Shown: positions 1-8,974, counted from the first letter of the stretch. The stretch: DNA of 64,000 nt from Streptomyces ruber (GCF_014648075.1 NZ_BMQK01000017.1:1-64000); one strand, 5' to 3'. Notes: generated by a model from the letters alone, not told the origin. A program made the numbers and translations.

Positions 1-176
1 TCGTCCAGGGCGCCGTCTGGAACATCGACTCCTTCGACCAGTGGGGCGTCGAACTCGGCAAGGTCCTCGCCAAACGCGTCGAACCCGCCCTCACCGAGGG
101 TGCCGACGTCCCCGGCCTGGACGAGTCGTCGAAGGCGCTCGTCGCCACCTACCGGGAGCTGCGCGGCCGGAAGTGA
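1..176 (+). CDS. pgi: Glucose-6-phosphate isomerase, C-terminal end (partial)
   Basis: Only the last 57 codons are present, entering from the left edge in the frame that begins at base 3 and ending at TGA 174-176. The tail contains NIDSFDQWGVELGKVLAKRV, the near-invariant block close to the C terminus of bacterial phosphoglucose isomerases; QWGVELGK carries the active-site lysine. The cytosolic enzyme interconverts glucose-6-phosphate and fructose-6-phosphate. It runs towards the pentose-phosphate genes on the opposite strand and shares their terminator, so the two branches of glucose-6-phosphate metabolism are adjacent but separately transcribed. Confidence 0.88.
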   Translation, partial: VQGAVWNIDSFDQWGVELGKVLAKRVEPALTEGADVPGLDESSKALVATYRELRGRK

Positions 177-192
177 CCGCGCGGAAACGATG

Positions 193-220
193 AAGGGTGC
201 CCCCGGCGGGGGGCACCCTT
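193..220. terminator. Bidirectional terminator between pgi and pgl
   Basis: An AAGGGTGCCCC / GGGGCACCCTT inverted repeat with a short GGC-rich loop lies 17 bases after the pgi stop and 29 bases after the pgl stop on the other strand. The arms end in A/T pairs on both sides, so it can serve both converging units. Confidence 0.75.
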
Positions 221-248
221 CTGTGCGTCGTACGAGCCGTGCGACCCG

Positions 249-1031
249 TCAGGGAGAAGCCGGCGGGTACAGCGACCGCGGCAGCTGCGAGGCCGCCGCC
301 GAGTCCAGCAGCCACAGCGTCCGGGAGCGCCCCTGCGCGCCCGCGGCCGGGGCCTGTATCTCGCCCGCGCCCGACAGGGCCATCGCGGCGGCGTTCGCCT
401 TGTCCTCGCCGGCCGCCAGCAGCCACACCTCGCGGGCCGAACGGATCGCGGGCAGGGTGAGGGTGATCCGGGTGGGCGGCGGCTTGGGCGCACCGTGCAC
501 GCCGACCACCGTCCGCTCGGTCTCCCGCACCGCGGGCAGCTCCGGGAAGAGCGACGCCACGTGCGTGTCCGGGCCGACGCCCAGCATCAGCACGTCGAAT
601 GCCGGTACGGCACCGTGGTTCTCCGGGGCCGCGGCCCGCGCCAGCTCCTCCGCGTAGCCTGCCGCCGCAGCGTCCGCGTCGTTCCCGTACGGACCGTCGG
701 ACGCGGGCATGGCGTGCACGCGCTCCGGGTCCAGCGGCACGGAGTCCAGGAGGGCCTCGCGCGCCTGGGTGATGTTGCGGTCCGGGTCGCCCTCGGGCAG
801 GAACCGCTCGTCGCCCCACCACAGGTCGAGGTGGGCCCAGTCGATCGCGTCCCGGGCGGGCGCGGTGGCCAGCGCGGCCAGCAGGCCGTTGCCGTTGCGC
901 CCGCCGGTGAGGACGACCGAGGCGGAGCCGCGCGAGGCCTGGGCGTCCACGATCTTCGTGATCAGCCGGGCCGCGGCGGCCTGCGCCATCAGCTCCTTGT
1001 CACGGTGGACGACCAGCTGCGGAGTGCTCAC
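249..1031 (-). CDS. pgl: 6-phosphogluconolactonase
   Basis: This 260-residue protein of the DevB/Pgl family hydrolyses 6-phosphogluconolactone in the second step of the oxidative pentose-phosphate pathway. Family motifs visible are LTGGRNGNGLLAAL near residue 41, the DLWWGDERFLPEGDPDRN block near residue 70, and GVGPDTHVASLFP near residue 152, where the usual G-D-G-H is P-D-T-H. The length fits the family. The GTG start at 1031 overlaps the opcA stop as GTGA, so the two are translationally coupled. It is the last gene of the tkt-tal-zwf-opcA-pgl series on the minus strand. Confidence 0.93.
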   Translation of the reverse strand: MSTPQLVVHRDKELMAQAAAARLITKIVDAQASRGSASVVLTGGRNGNGLLAALATAPARDAIDWAHLDLWWGDERFLPEGDPDRNITQAREALLDSVPLDPERVHAMPASDGPYGNDADAAAAGYAEELARAAAPENHGAVPAFDVLMLGVGPDTHVASLFPELPAVRETERTVVGVHGAPKPPPTRITLTLPAIRSAREVWLLAAGEDKANAAAMALSGAGEIQAPAAGAQGRSRTLWLLDSAAASQLPRSLYPPASP

Positions 1032-2218
1032 TTGGTGGCCGCCTTCCTCGACGCGGCCTTCTTCACCGCCGTCTTCCTGGCCGGAGCCTCGGCCGCCGCC
1101 TTCTCGGCCGGCTCGGGGGAGGACGCCCCGGGCGCCGTCTCCTCAGGGGCCGACTCCGCGGCCGTCTCCGGCTCCTTCACCGGTTCCGGCTCCGTCTCCG
1201 CCTCGGGAGCGGGCGCCGCCGACGCCTTCCCGGCGGCCCGCACCGGGGACTCGACCTCGGGGTTGACCCCGGCGGCGGGCCCGGCGGCCCGTCCACCGGC
1301 GAGCCGCTCCACGCCGTACCGCAGCGCGGACGCGTACGTGTCGTCCGGGTCGAGGCGCCGCAGCTCCTCGGCGATCAGCTCGGACGTCTCACGGCGCTTG
1401 AGGGCGACCGCCCGGTCGGGCTGGCCCTCGATCGACAGCGTCGCGAGGGAGCCGTCCGCGCGGTTCAGCGTGATCGGGCCGCGCGAGGTGGTCAGCCGTA
1501 CGGAGGTCAGTCCGGGACCGGCGGACCACGTACGCTGCACCGGCACGTCCAGCCGGTCCGCGAGCCACATGGCGAGCAGCTCGCAGCTCGGGTTGTGCTC
1601 CTCGCCCTCGACCTCGACCGCCTCCACCTCGCAGGTGACCTGGTCCAGGGCCGCCGCCAGCATCGAACGCCAGGGCGTGATGCGGGTCCACGACAGGTCC
1701 GTGTCACCGGGGGTGTAGGTCTCGGCGCGGGCGGTGAGCTCGCGCACCGGGTGCTCGGCGGCGTACGTGTCGGTGACCCGGCGCTGGCCGAGGGCACCGA
1801 GCGGGTCCTTCGCCGGGTCGAGCGGCGCGTCCACCGGCCACCAGACGACCACGGGGGCGTCGGGCAGCAGCAGCGGCAGCACCACCGACTGGGCGTGGTC
1901 GGACACCTCGCCGTACAGCCGCAGCAGGACCGTCTCGCCGGTGCCCGCGTCGGCGCCCACGCGGATCTCCGCGTCCAGCCGGGACTGCGTGCGCTCCCGG
2001 GAGGACCGGGAGACCCGCTTGATCACCACGAGCGTGCGCGAGGGGTGCTCGCGCGAGGCGTCCTCGGCGGCCTTGAGGGCGTCGTAGGCGTTCTCCTCGT
2101 CGGTGACGATGACAAGGGTGAGCACCATGCCGACGGCGGGCGTGCCGATGGCACGACGGCCCTGGACCAGCGCCTTGTTGACCTTGCCGGCCGTGGTGTC
2201 CGTGAGGTCGATCTTCAT
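1028..2218 (-). CDS. opcA: Glucose-6-phosphate dehydrogenase assembly protein OpcA
   Basis: OpcA is needed for assembly or redox activation of G6PDH in cyanobacteria and actinobacteria. I start it at ATG 2218 (MKIDLTDTTAGKVNKAL), because this ATG overlaps the zwf TGA and matches the family N terminus; the open frame extends 20 codons further upstream without a better start. The OpcA core, including PVVVWWPVDAPLDP near residue 125, fills about the first 300 residues. The last ~95 residues are a low-complexity Ala/Pro/Glu stretch ending in a lysine-rich KKAASRKAATK tail, which makes it longer (396 residues) than many homologues. Confidence 0.92.
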   Translation of the reverse strand: MKIDLTDTTAGKVNKALVQGRRAIGTPAVGMVLTLVIVTDEENAYDALKAAEDASREHPSRTLVVIKRVSRSSRERTQSRLDAEIRVGADAGTGETVLLRLYGEVSDHAQSVVLPLLLPDAPVVVWWPVDAPLDPAKDPLGALGQRRVTDTYAAEHPVRELTARAETYTPGDTDLSWTRITPWRSMLAAALDQVTCEVEAVEVEGEEHNPSCELLAMWLADRLDVPVQRTWSAGPGLTSVRLTTSRGPITLNRADGSLATLSIEGQPDRAVALKRRETSELIAEELRRLDPDDTYASALRYGVERLAGGRAAGPAAGVNPEVESPVRAAGKASAAPAPEAETEPEPVKEPETAAESAPEETAPGASSPEPAEKAAAEAPARKTAVKKAASRKAATK

Positions 2219-3738
2219 GGCCGGCGCCAGCTCCGTCCGTCTCGTTCGAGCATTTCGTCCGCCTCGGCGGGGCCCCACGTGCCCGCCGGGTACTGGGCGG
2301 GTCTGCCGTGCTTGTCCCAGTACTCCTCGATCGGGTCGAGGATCTTCCAGGACAGCTCGACCTCCTCGGTGCGCGGGAAGAGGTTCGAGTCGCCGAGCAG
2401 GACGTCGAGGATGAGCCGCTCGTACGCCTCCGGGCTGGACTCCGTGAACGACTCGCCGTACGCGAAGTCCATGGAGACGTCCCGGATCTCCATCGAGGTG
2501 CCGGGCACCTTGGAGCCGAACCGGACCGTGACGCCCTCGTCGGGCTGGACCCGGATGACGATGGCGTTGGAGCCGAGCTCCTCGGTGGCCGTCGTGTCGA
2601 AGGGCGAGTGCGGGGCGCGCTGGAAGACCACCGCGATCTCCGTCACCCGGCGGCCGAGCCGCTTGCCGGTGCGCAGGTAGAAGGGGACGCCCGCCCAGCG
2701 GCGGTTGTCGATCTCCACCTTGATCGCGGCGTAGGTGTCGGTCTTCGACGCCTGGTCGATGCCCTCTTCCTCCAGGTAGCCGATGACCTTGGCACCGCCC
2801 TGCCAGCCGGCCGCGTACTGCGCGGCGACGGTGTCCCGGCCCAGGTCCTTGGGCAGCCTGACGGCCTCCAGGACCTTGGTCTTCTCGGCGGCGAGGGCGT
2901 CCGCGTCGAAGGAGGAGGGCTCCTCCATGGCCGTGAGGGCCAGGAGCTGGAGGAGGTGGTTCTGGATCACGTCACGGGCGGCGCCGATGCCGTCGTAGTA
3001 GCCGGCGCGGCCGCCGATGCCGATGTCCTCGGCCATCGTGATCTGGACGTGGTCCACGTACGACCGGTTCCATATCGGCTCGAACATCTGGTTGGCGAAG
3101 CGCAGCGCCAGGATGTTCTGGACGGTCTCCTTGCCCAGGTAGTGGTCGATGCGGAAGACCTGGTCCGGGGCGAAGACCTCGTGCACGAGGCCGTTCAGCT
3201 CCTCGGCCGACCTCAGGTCGTGGCCGAAGGGCTTCTCGATGACGGCGCGGCGCCAGGACTCCGGGGTCTGGTCGGCCAGGCCGTGCTTCTTCAGCTGCTG
3301 GATGACCACCGGGAACGCGGACGGCGGCACGGACAGGTAGAAGGCGAAGTTGCCGCCCGTGCCCTGCTTCTCGTCCAGGTCCTGGATGGTGTCGCGGAGC
3401 CGGACGAACGCGTCGTCGTCGTCGAAGGTGCCCTGGACGAACCGCATGCCCTGGACCAGCTGCTGCCAGACCTCCTCGCGGAACGGGGTGCGCGCGTGCT
3501 CCTTGACGGCGTCGTGGACCTCCTGCGCGAAGTCCTCGTCCTCCCACTCGCGGCGGGCGAAGCCGACGAGCGAGAAGCCCGGCGGCAGCAGTCCGCGGTT
3601 GGCGAGGTCGTACACGGCAGGCATGAGCTTCTTACGTGACAGGTCGCCAGTGACGCCGAAGATGACCAGGCCCGACGGCCCCGCGATACGCGGGAGCCGT
3701 CGGTCCGCGGCGTCACGCAGCGGATTGCTGCTCGACAA
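2215..3738 (-). CDS. zwf: Glucose-6-phosphate 1-dehydrogenase
   Basis: This 507-residue enzyme oxidises glucose-6-phosphate with NADP, the entry to the oxidative pentose-phosphate pathway. The Rossmann loop reads FGVTGDLSRKKLMPA near residue 27, and the active-site block RIDHYLGKE near residue 195 carries the catalytic histidine. Length and N terminus (SSSNPLRDAADRR) fit actinobacterial Zwf. The start is TTG 3738, with only a weak ribosome site before it, and the tal stop is 5 bases upstream, so it is probably translated by coupling. The 3' end overlaps opcA, which encodes its partner. Confidence 0.95.
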   Translation of the reverse strand: MSSSNPLRDAADRRLPRIAGPSGLVIFGVTGDLSRKKLMPAVYDLANRGLLPPGFSLVGFARREWEDEDFAQEVHDAVKEHARTPFREEVWQQLVQGMRFVQGTFDDDDAFVRLRDTIQDLDEKQGTGGNFAFYLSVPPSAFPVVIQQLKKHGLADQTPESWRRAVIEKPFGHDLRSAEELNGLVHEVFAPDQVFRIDHYLGKETVQNILALRFANQMFEPIWNRSYVDHVQITMAEDIGIGGRAGYYDGIGAARDVIQNHLLQLLALTAMEEPSSFDADALAAEKTKVLEAVRLPKDLGRDTVAAQYAAGWQGGAKVIGYLEEEGIDQASKTDTYAAIKVEIDNRRWAGVPFYLRTGKRLGRRVTEIAVVFQRAPHSPFDTTATEELGSNAIVIRVQPDEGVTVRFGSKVPGTSMEIRDVSMDFAYGESFTESSPEAYERLILDVLLGDSNLFPRTEEVELSWKILDPIEEYWDKHGRPAQYPAGTWGPAEADEMLERDGRSWRRP

Positions 3739-3743
3739 GGTTC

Positions 3744-4862
3744 TCAGCCCTCCGAGGGAGCGAGGCGCTCAAGCTCCGCCTGGGTCGACGAGAGCAGGTC
3801 GTTCCAGGAGGCCTCGAACTTCTCGACGCCCTCCTTCTCCAGCAGGTCGACGACCTCGTCGTACGAGATGCCGATCTTCTCAAGCGCGTCCAGGTCGGCA
3901 CGGGCCTGCTCGTAGGTGCCGGCGATGGTGTTGCCGCGGATCTCGCCGCTCTCCTCGGTGGCGAAGAGGGTGGCCTCCGGCATGGTGTTCACCGTGTTCG
4001 GCGCGACCAGCTCGTCGACGTAGAGCGTCTTCTTGTACGCGGGGTCCTTCACACCGGTGGAGGCCCACAGCGGACGCTGCTTGTTGGCGCCCGCCTTCTC
4101 CAGCGCCTGCCAGCGGTCGGAGGAGAAGACCTCCTCGTACGCCTGGTAGGCGAGGCGCGCGTTGGCGAGACCGGCCTTGCCGCGCAGGGCCTTGGCCTCG
4201 TCGGTGCCCTGGGCGTCGATCCGCTTGTCGATCTCGGTGTCCACGCGGGAAACGAAGAAGGACGCCACGGAGTGGATCCCGGAGAGGTCCAGGCCGCGCT
4301 CCTTGGCCTTCTCCAGGCCCTCCAGGAACGCCTCCATCACCTTGCGGTAGCGGTCCAGCGAGAAGATCAGCGTCACGTTGACGCTGATGCCCAGGCCGAT
4401 GACCTCGGCGATCGCCGGAAGACCCGCCTCGGTGGCCGGGATCTTGATGAGCGTGTTGGGGCGGTCCACCAGCCAGGCGAGCTGCTTGGCCTCGGCGACG
4501 GTCGCCTTGGTGTCGTGCGCCAGACGCGGGTCGACCTCGATGGAGACCCGGCCGTCCTGGCCGTTCGTCGAGTCGAAGAGCGGGCGCATGATGTCGGCGG
4601 CGTCGCGGACGTCCGCCGTGGTGATCATGCGAATGGCCTCTTCGACGGTGACCTTGCGGAAGGCCAGGTCGGAGAGCTGCTGGTCGTAACCGTGGCCCTC
4701 GGAGATCGCCTTCTGGAAGATCGACGGGTTGGTCGTGACGCCCACGACGTGCTGCTGGTCGATCAGCTCGGCGAGGTTGCCGGACGTGATCCGCTTGCGC
4801 GACAGGTCGTCCAGCCAGATCGCCACGCCTTCTTCGGAGAGGCGCTTGAGTGCGTCTGTCAT
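3744..4862 (-). CDS. tal: Transaldolase
   Basis: This 372-residue transaldolase of the long actinobacterial/cyanobacterial type transfers a dihydroxyacetone unit between sedoheptulose-7-phosphate and glyceraldehyde-3-phosphate. The Schiff-base lysine lies in NTLIKIPATEAGLPA near residue 140; VGVTTNPSIFQKAI is near residue 35. The start ATG 4862 (MTDALKRLSEEGVAIWLDD) matches the family; an in-frame upstream extension reads through the end of tkt and is not real. It lies 34 bases after tkt and 5 before zwf, in one transcription unit. Confidence 0.95.
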   Translation of the reverse strand: MTDALKRLSEEGVAIWLDDLSRKRITSGNLAELIDQQHVVGVTTNPSIFQKAISEGHGYDQQLSDLAFRKVTVEEAIRMITTADVRDAADIMRPLFDSTNGQDGRVSIEVDPRLAHDTKATVAEAKQLAWLVDRPNTLIKIPATEAGLPAIAEVIGLGISVNVTLIFSLDRYRKVMEAFLEGLEKAKERGLDLSGIHSVASFFVSRVDTEIDKRIDAQGTDEAKALRGKAGLANARLAYQAYEEVFSSDRWQALEKAGANKQRPLWASTGVKDPAYKKTLYVDELVAPNTVNTMPEATLFATEESGEIRGNTIAGTYEQARADLDALEKIGISYDEVVDLLEKEGVEKFEASWNDLLSSTQAELERLAPSEG

Positions 4863-4896
4863 GGAAATTACATCTCCTACGTGTCGTATATGAGCG

Positions 4897-6984
4897 TCAG
4901 CGCTGGGCGGCCGCGAGAGATTCCCGGGCGGCGGCGGCCACGTTGTCGGCGGTGAAACCGAACTCGCGGAACAGCACCTTCGCGTCGGCAGAAGCGCCGA
5001 AGTGCTCCAGCGACACGATGCGGCCGGCGTCACCGACGTACTTGTGCCAGGTCAGCGCGATGCCGGCCTCGACCGCGACGCGCGCCTTGACGGACGGCGG
5101 CAGAACGCTGTCCCGGTACCCCTGGTCCTGCTCCTCGAACCACTCCACGGACGGCATGGAGACCACGCGCGTGGGCACGCCGTCGGCCTGGAGCTGCTCG
5201 CGCGCCTCGACGGCGAGCTGCACCTCGGAACCGGTGGCGATGAGCACGACCTGCGGCTCGCCGCCTTCGGCCTCGAACAGCACGTAACCGCCGCGCGCGG
5301 CGTTCTCGTTGGGCTCGTAGGTCGGCAGGCCCTGGCGGGACAGCGCCAGGCCGTGCGGGGCGCCCTTGCCGAACTCCTTGGTCCAGCGCTTGAGGATCTC
5401 GCGCCAGGCGATGGCGGTCTCGTTGGCGTCGGCCGGGCGGACCACGTTCAGGCCCGGGATGGCGCGCAGCGAGGCGAGGTGCTCGACCGGCTGGTGGGTC
5501 GGGCCGTCCTCGCCGAGGCCGATGGAGTCGTGCGTCCACACGTACGTCACCGGCAGGTGCATCAGGGCGGACAGCCGGACGGCGTTGCGCATGTAGTCGG
5601 AGAACACCAGGAAGGTGCCGCCGTAGATGCGGGTGTTGCCGTGCAGCGCGATGCCGTTCATGGCGGCGGCCATGGCGTGCTCGCGGATGCCGAAGTGGAC
5701 CGTACGGCCGTACGGGTCCGCCTCCGGCAGCGGGTTGCCCTCCGGCAGGAAGGAGCTCGTCTTGTCGATCGTGGTGTTGTTGGAGCCGGCCAGGTCGGCC
5801 GAGCCGCCCCACAGCTCCGGGATCACCGCGCCGAGCGCCTGGAGGACCTTGCCGGACGCGGCGCGGGTGGCGACGCCCTTGCCAGCCTCGAAGACCGGAA
5901 GCTTCTCCTCCCAGCCCGCGGGCAGCTCGCCCTTGGCGATCCGGTCGAACTCGGCGGCGCGCTCCGGGCTGGCCTCACGCCACTCCTGCACCTTCTTGTC
6001 CCACGCGGCGCGCTCCTCACGGCCGCGCTCGGCCAGGGCACGGGTGTGGGCGATGACCTCGTCGGCGACCTCGAAGTGCTTCTCCGGGTCGAAGCCGAGC
6101 ACGCGCTTGGTGGCCGCGACCTCGTCCTCGCCCAGCGCCGAGCCGTGCGCGGCCTCGGTGTTCTGCGCGTTCGGGGCGGGCCAGGCGATGATCGTGCGCA
6201 TCGCGATGAAGGACGGGCGGTCCGTCACCGCCTTGGCGGCCTCGATCGCCTGGTACAGGGCGTGGACGTCGATGTCGCCGCTCTCGGCGGGCTCGACGCG
6301 CTGGACGTGCCAGCCGTACGCCTCGTACCGCTTGATCGTGTCCTCGGAGATCGCGGTCTCCGTGTCACCCTCGATCGAGATGTGGTTGTCGTCCCACAGC
6401 ATGATCAGGTTGCCGAGCTTCTGGTGCCCGGCCAGCGAGGACGCCTCGGCGGAGATGCCCTCCTGGAGGCAGCCGTCACCGGCGATCACGAAGACGTGGT
6501 GGTCGAAGGGGGACTCGCCCTGAGGGGTCTCCGGGTCGAACAGACCGCGCTCGTAGCGGGCGGCCATCGCCATGCCCACCGCGTTGGCGACACCCTGGCC
6601 CAGCGGGCCGGTGGTGGTCTCGACGCCCTTGGTGTGCCCGTACTCCGGGTGACCCGGCGTCTTCGAGCCGTGGGTGCGGAAGGCCTGCAGGTCCTCCAGC
6701 TCCAGACCGAAACCGCCCAGGTACAGCTGGACGTAGAGGGTCAGGGAGGAGTGGCCCGCGGACAGCACGAACCGGTCACGGCCGGTCCAGTCCGGGTCGG
6801 CCGGGTCGTGCCGCATCACCTTCTGGAACAGGGTGTATGCGGCGGGCGCGAGGCTCATCGCCGTACCCGGATGGCCGTTGCCCACCTTCTGTACGGCATC
6901 GGCGGCCAGGACACGAGCGGTGTCGACGGCACGCTGGTCCAGCTCGGTCCACGTGAGGTCTGAAGTGGTCGGCTTGGTGCTCAC
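4897..6984 (-). CDS. tkt: Transketolase
   Basis: This 695-residue thiamine-diphosphate enzyme moves two-carbon ketol units in the non-oxidative pentose-phosphate pathway. The TPP motif runs from GDGCLQEGISAEASSLAG (about residue 170) to LWDDN; the pyrimidine-domain block GIREHAMAAAMNGIALHG is near residue 430. It is the first gene of the minus-strand pentose-phosphate series. The GTG start at 6984 follows a plausible ribosome site (GGAGAGGAG). A TAGGCT -10-like hexamer (7049-7054, minus strand) would give a leader of about 60 bases, but I see no good -35. Confidence 0.96.
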   Translation of the reverse strand: MSTKPTTSDLTWTELDQRAVDTARVLAADAVQKVGNGHPGTAMSLAPAAYTLFQKVMRHDPADPDWTGRDRFVLSAGHSSLTLYVQLYLGGFGLELEDLQAFRTHGSKTPGHPEYGHTKGVETTTGPLGQGVANAVGMAMAARYERGLFDPETPQGESPFDHHVFVIAGDGCLQEGISAEASSLAGHQKLGNLIMLWDDNHISIEGDTETAISEDTIKRYEAYGWHVQRVEPAESGDIDVHALYQAIEAAKAVTDRPSFIAMRTIIAWPAPNAQNTEAAHGSALGEDEVAATKRVLGFDPEKHFEVADEVIAHTRALAERGREERAAWDKKVQEWREASPERAAEFDRIAKGELPAGWEEKLPVFEAGKGVATRAASGKVLQALGAVIPELWGGSADLAGSNNTTIDKTSSFLPEGNPLPEADPYGRTVHFGIREHAMAAAMNGIALHGNTRIYGGTFLVFSDYMRNAVRLSALMHLPVTYVWTHDSIGLGEDGPTHQPVEHLASLRAIPGLNVVRPADANETAIAWREILKRWTKEFGKGAPHGLALSRQGLPTYEPNENAARGGYVLFEAEGGEPQVVLIATGSEVQLAVEAREQLQADGVPTRVVSMPSVEWFEEQDQGYRDSVLPPSVKARVAVEAGIALTWHKYVGDAGRIVSLEHFGASADAKVLFREFGFTADNVAAAARESLAAAQR

Positions 6985-7166
6985 CCTGAGTCAGGGCTCC
7001 TCTCCACAGGTTGAATGCCGGTGTTCTCGGCGGCACCGGCCGATGTTGAGCCTACCCCCGCCGGAACGTGCATCTTTTCGAGTCAATCCAGACTTCATCC
7101 CAAGCTGCCGTGACTGTCCTCCATACGCCTCCCGAACAGGCGCTTCCGTATGCCGGAGCCCGGAAT

Positions 7167-7308
7167 ACCGCATTCGACTTCTGAATACGCATCCGGTCGC
7201 CGAGCCGCTCAATCGAGTGCTCGAACGAGCGGGATGCGGCTCGTCGCGCACACTGTCTCCGGCACCGGATTCGGCACCGCATTCACCACCGGACATGTCA
7301 CCGCATTC
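7167..7308 (+). repeat. Four spaced ACCGNATTC repeats in the tkt/ctaB intergenic region
   Basis: The 471-base gap between the divergent tkt and ctaB genes holds no convincing gene. It contains ACCGCATTC or ACCGGATTC at 7168-7176, 7264-7272, 7276-7284 and 7300-7308, in direct orientation. The last three are spaced 12 and 24 bases apart. A TACAGT hexamer at 7384-7389 could be the ctaB -10, but no good -35 is seen. The repeats may be binding sites; this is inference. Confidence 0.4.
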
Positions 7309-7455
7309 GTCCCCGCTGCGCCCTTCGCGCGGCACCTCCCAACACGACCCCACCCCTCTGAAGGGCTCGCTCTGGGCAACGTCTACAGTGGCGTGGTACG
7401 CGCGAGCCTTTACCGGGAGTTCACAACCGGGGCTCGCTGGGAGTCTCTGTCAGGG

Positions 7456-8415
7456 GTGTGCGTGACGGCCGTCGAATCCCGTCCACCGGGTGCGCTTGGG
7501 GCTAGCAGCACTGGCAACCGGGGCCAGCGGCCGTTCGGGGCCCGCGTCATGGCCTTCGTGGCCCTCACCAAGCCGCGGATCATCGAGCTTCTGCTGATCA
7601 CCACCGTTCCGGTGATGTTCCTGGCGGAACAAGGTGTCCCGGATCTGTGGCTGGTGCTCAATACATGCATCGGCGGATACCTCTCCGCGGGCGGCGCCAA
7701 CGCGCTCAACATGTACATCGACCGGGACATCGACGCGCTGATGGAACGCACCGCGCGGCGGCCGCTCGTCACCGGCATGGTCAGCCCGCGCGAGGGCCTG
7801 GTCTTCGGCCTCACCCTCGCGGTGGTCTCCACCCTCTGGTTCGGCCTGCTCGTCAACTGGCTGTCCGCGTGGCTCTCGCTCGGCGCGCTCCTCTTCTACG
7901 TGGTCGTCTACACGATGATCCTCAAGCGGCGCACCGCGCAGAACATCGTGTGGGGCGGCATCGCGGGCTGCATGCCGGTGCTGATCGGCTGGTCCTCCGT
8001 CACCGACTCGATGTCGTGGGCCGCCGTCATCCTCTTCCTGGTCATCTTCTTCTGGACGCCGCCGCACTACTGGCCGCTGTCGATGAAGGTGAAGGACGAC
8101 TACGCGCGCGTGGGCGTGCCGATGCTCCCGGTCATCGCCGGCAACAAGGCGGTGGCCCGCCAGATCGTCGTCTACAGCTGGGTGATGGTGGCCGTCTCGC
8201 TGCTGCTGCAGCCCCTCGGCTACACGGGCTGGTTCTACACCGCGGTCGCGCTGGCGGCGGGCGGCTGGTGGCTGTGGGAGGCGCACGCGCTGCAGAGCCG
8301 CGCCAAGGGCGGCGTCACGGGCGGCAAGCTCAAGGAGATGCGCCTGTTCCACTGGTCCATCACGTACGTGTCGCTGCTCTTCGTGGCGGTGGCGGTGGAT
8401 CCGTTCCTGCGCTGA
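7456..8415 (+). CDS. ctaB: Protohaem IX farnesyltransferase (haem O synthase)
   Basis: This membrane prenyltransferase of the UbiA superfamily (about 319 residues) adds farnesyl to haem B to make haem O, the precursor of haem A for cytochrome c oxidase. The aspartate-rich motif NMYIDRDIDALMERTARRPL lies near residue 90 and the second motif FFWTPPHYWPLSMK near residue 200, with about nine hydrophobic segments. I take GTG 7456 (MCVTAVESRP) as start from family resemblance; GTG 7462 is equally possible, with AGGGG five bases before it. The upstream open frame back to 7150 looks non-coding. It ends just before a strong terminator. Confidence 0.93.
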   Translation: MCVTAVESRPPGALGASSTGNRGQRPFGARVMAFVALTKPRIIELLLITTVPVMFLAEQGVPDLWLVLNTCIGGYLSAGGANALNMYIDRDIDALMERTARRPLVTGMVSPREGLVFGLTLAVVSTLWFGLLVNWLSAWLSLGALLFYVVVYTMILKRRTAQNIVWGGIAGCMPVLIGWSSVTDSMSWAAVILFLVIFFWTPPHYWPLSMKVKDDYARVGVPMLPVIAGNKAVARQIVVYSWVMVAVSLLLQPLGYTGWFYTAVALAAGGWWLWEAHALQSRAKGGVTGGKLKEMRLFHWSITYVSLLFVAVAVDPFLR

Positions 8416-8427
8416 ACCCCGGTCCGA

Positions 8428-8469
8428 GACGGGCGGGGTGCGTGGTGAAAGCCACGCACCCCGCCCGTC
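8428..8469 (+). terminator. Strong terminator after ctaB
   Basis: A perfect 18-base-pair stem runs from GACGGGCGGGGTGCGTGG (8428-8445) to its complement (8452-8469), with a TGAAAG loop and a TTCAT tail. It begins 13 bases after the ctaB stop and isolates ctaB from the next gene. Confidence 0.88.
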
Positions 8470-8490
8470 TTCATGGGCCGTACCCGTGGG

Positions 8491-8496
8491 TAGCAT
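8491..8496 (+). promoter_or_regulatory. Likely -10 of a leaderless transcript (TAGCAT)
   Basis: TAGCAT lies seven bases upstream of the ATG at 8504. This spacing puts the transcription start on or next to the initiation codon, the arrangement of streptomycete leaderless mRNAs. No ribosome site precedes the ATG. Confidence 0.5.
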
Positions 8497-8503
8497 CCTG
8501 CCC

Positions 8504-8860
8504 ATGGCAGACACCCAGCAGGTCGACGAGACCACCGACGCGGCCCCGGACGCCAAGGCCGGGCGCAGGGCGGCCAGGCTCGCCAAGCAGATCTCCGCGT
8601 TCGCGAAGGCGCACGGCGGGGCCGAGGGGCATGTCGAGTACCTCGGGGAGCGCGGCGCCCGCATCGTGCTCGTCGGCGGGGACGGCGAGTGGGGCGACCT
8701 CGCGGCCCCCGCCCACGCGCTCGCCGAGGAGGCCGTGCGCAGGGCCGGGATCACCGTGCACGAGACCTTCGACGGCGACTTCGCGGCCCGGCTGCGCACC
8801 GGCCCCTACGAGTGGTCGCGGATGGCGGGCATCCAGGTGGGCGGTCCCCGCAACGGCTGA
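8504..8860 (+). CDS. Conserved hypothetical protein, 118 residues
   Basis: A small soluble protein of unknown function. It starts at ATG 8504 with an acidic, Ala/Asp-rich N terminus, then an Arg/Lys-rich helix (GRRAARLAKQISAFAKAHGG), then a compact alpha/beta part ending in WSRMAGIQVGGPRNG. There is no signal peptide, membrane segment or metal motif. The codon bias is that of a real gene, and it is bounded by a strong terminator upstream. No conserved partner beyond the ctaB/ctaA neighbourhood suggests a role. I do not recognise the family beyond it looking like a streptomycete lineage protein. Confidence 0.75.
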   Translation: MADTQQVDETTDAAPDAKAGRRAARLAKQISAFAKAHGGAEGHVEYLGERGARIVLVGGDGEWGDLAAPAHALAEEAVRRAGITVHETFDGDFAARLRTGPYEWSRMAGIQVGGPRNG

Positions 8861-8974
8861 CGGCCGGCGGCCGACGGCTGTCGGTCGTGCGTACGGCGCA
8901 GGGGACAGCAACACCTGGTGCCGGTTCACCCGTTAGGACGTGTGGAGACACGGTCCAGTCGCGGGAGAGCCCGG

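Noticed and set aside
1595..2680. Long antisense open frames over zwf, opcA, tkt and most other genes
   Set aside because: They are expected shadows in GC-rich DNA: Arg/Pro/Ala/Gly- or Val/Asp/Leu-rich translations without motifs.
4863..5033. N-terminal extension of transaldolase into tkt
   Set aside because: It is tkt coding sequence read in another frame; the family N terminus is at 4862.
7150..7455. Extension of ctaB to an upstream ATG at 7150
   Set aside because: The added 100 residues lack similarity to haem O synthases and have poor coding character; family members start at MCVTAVES.
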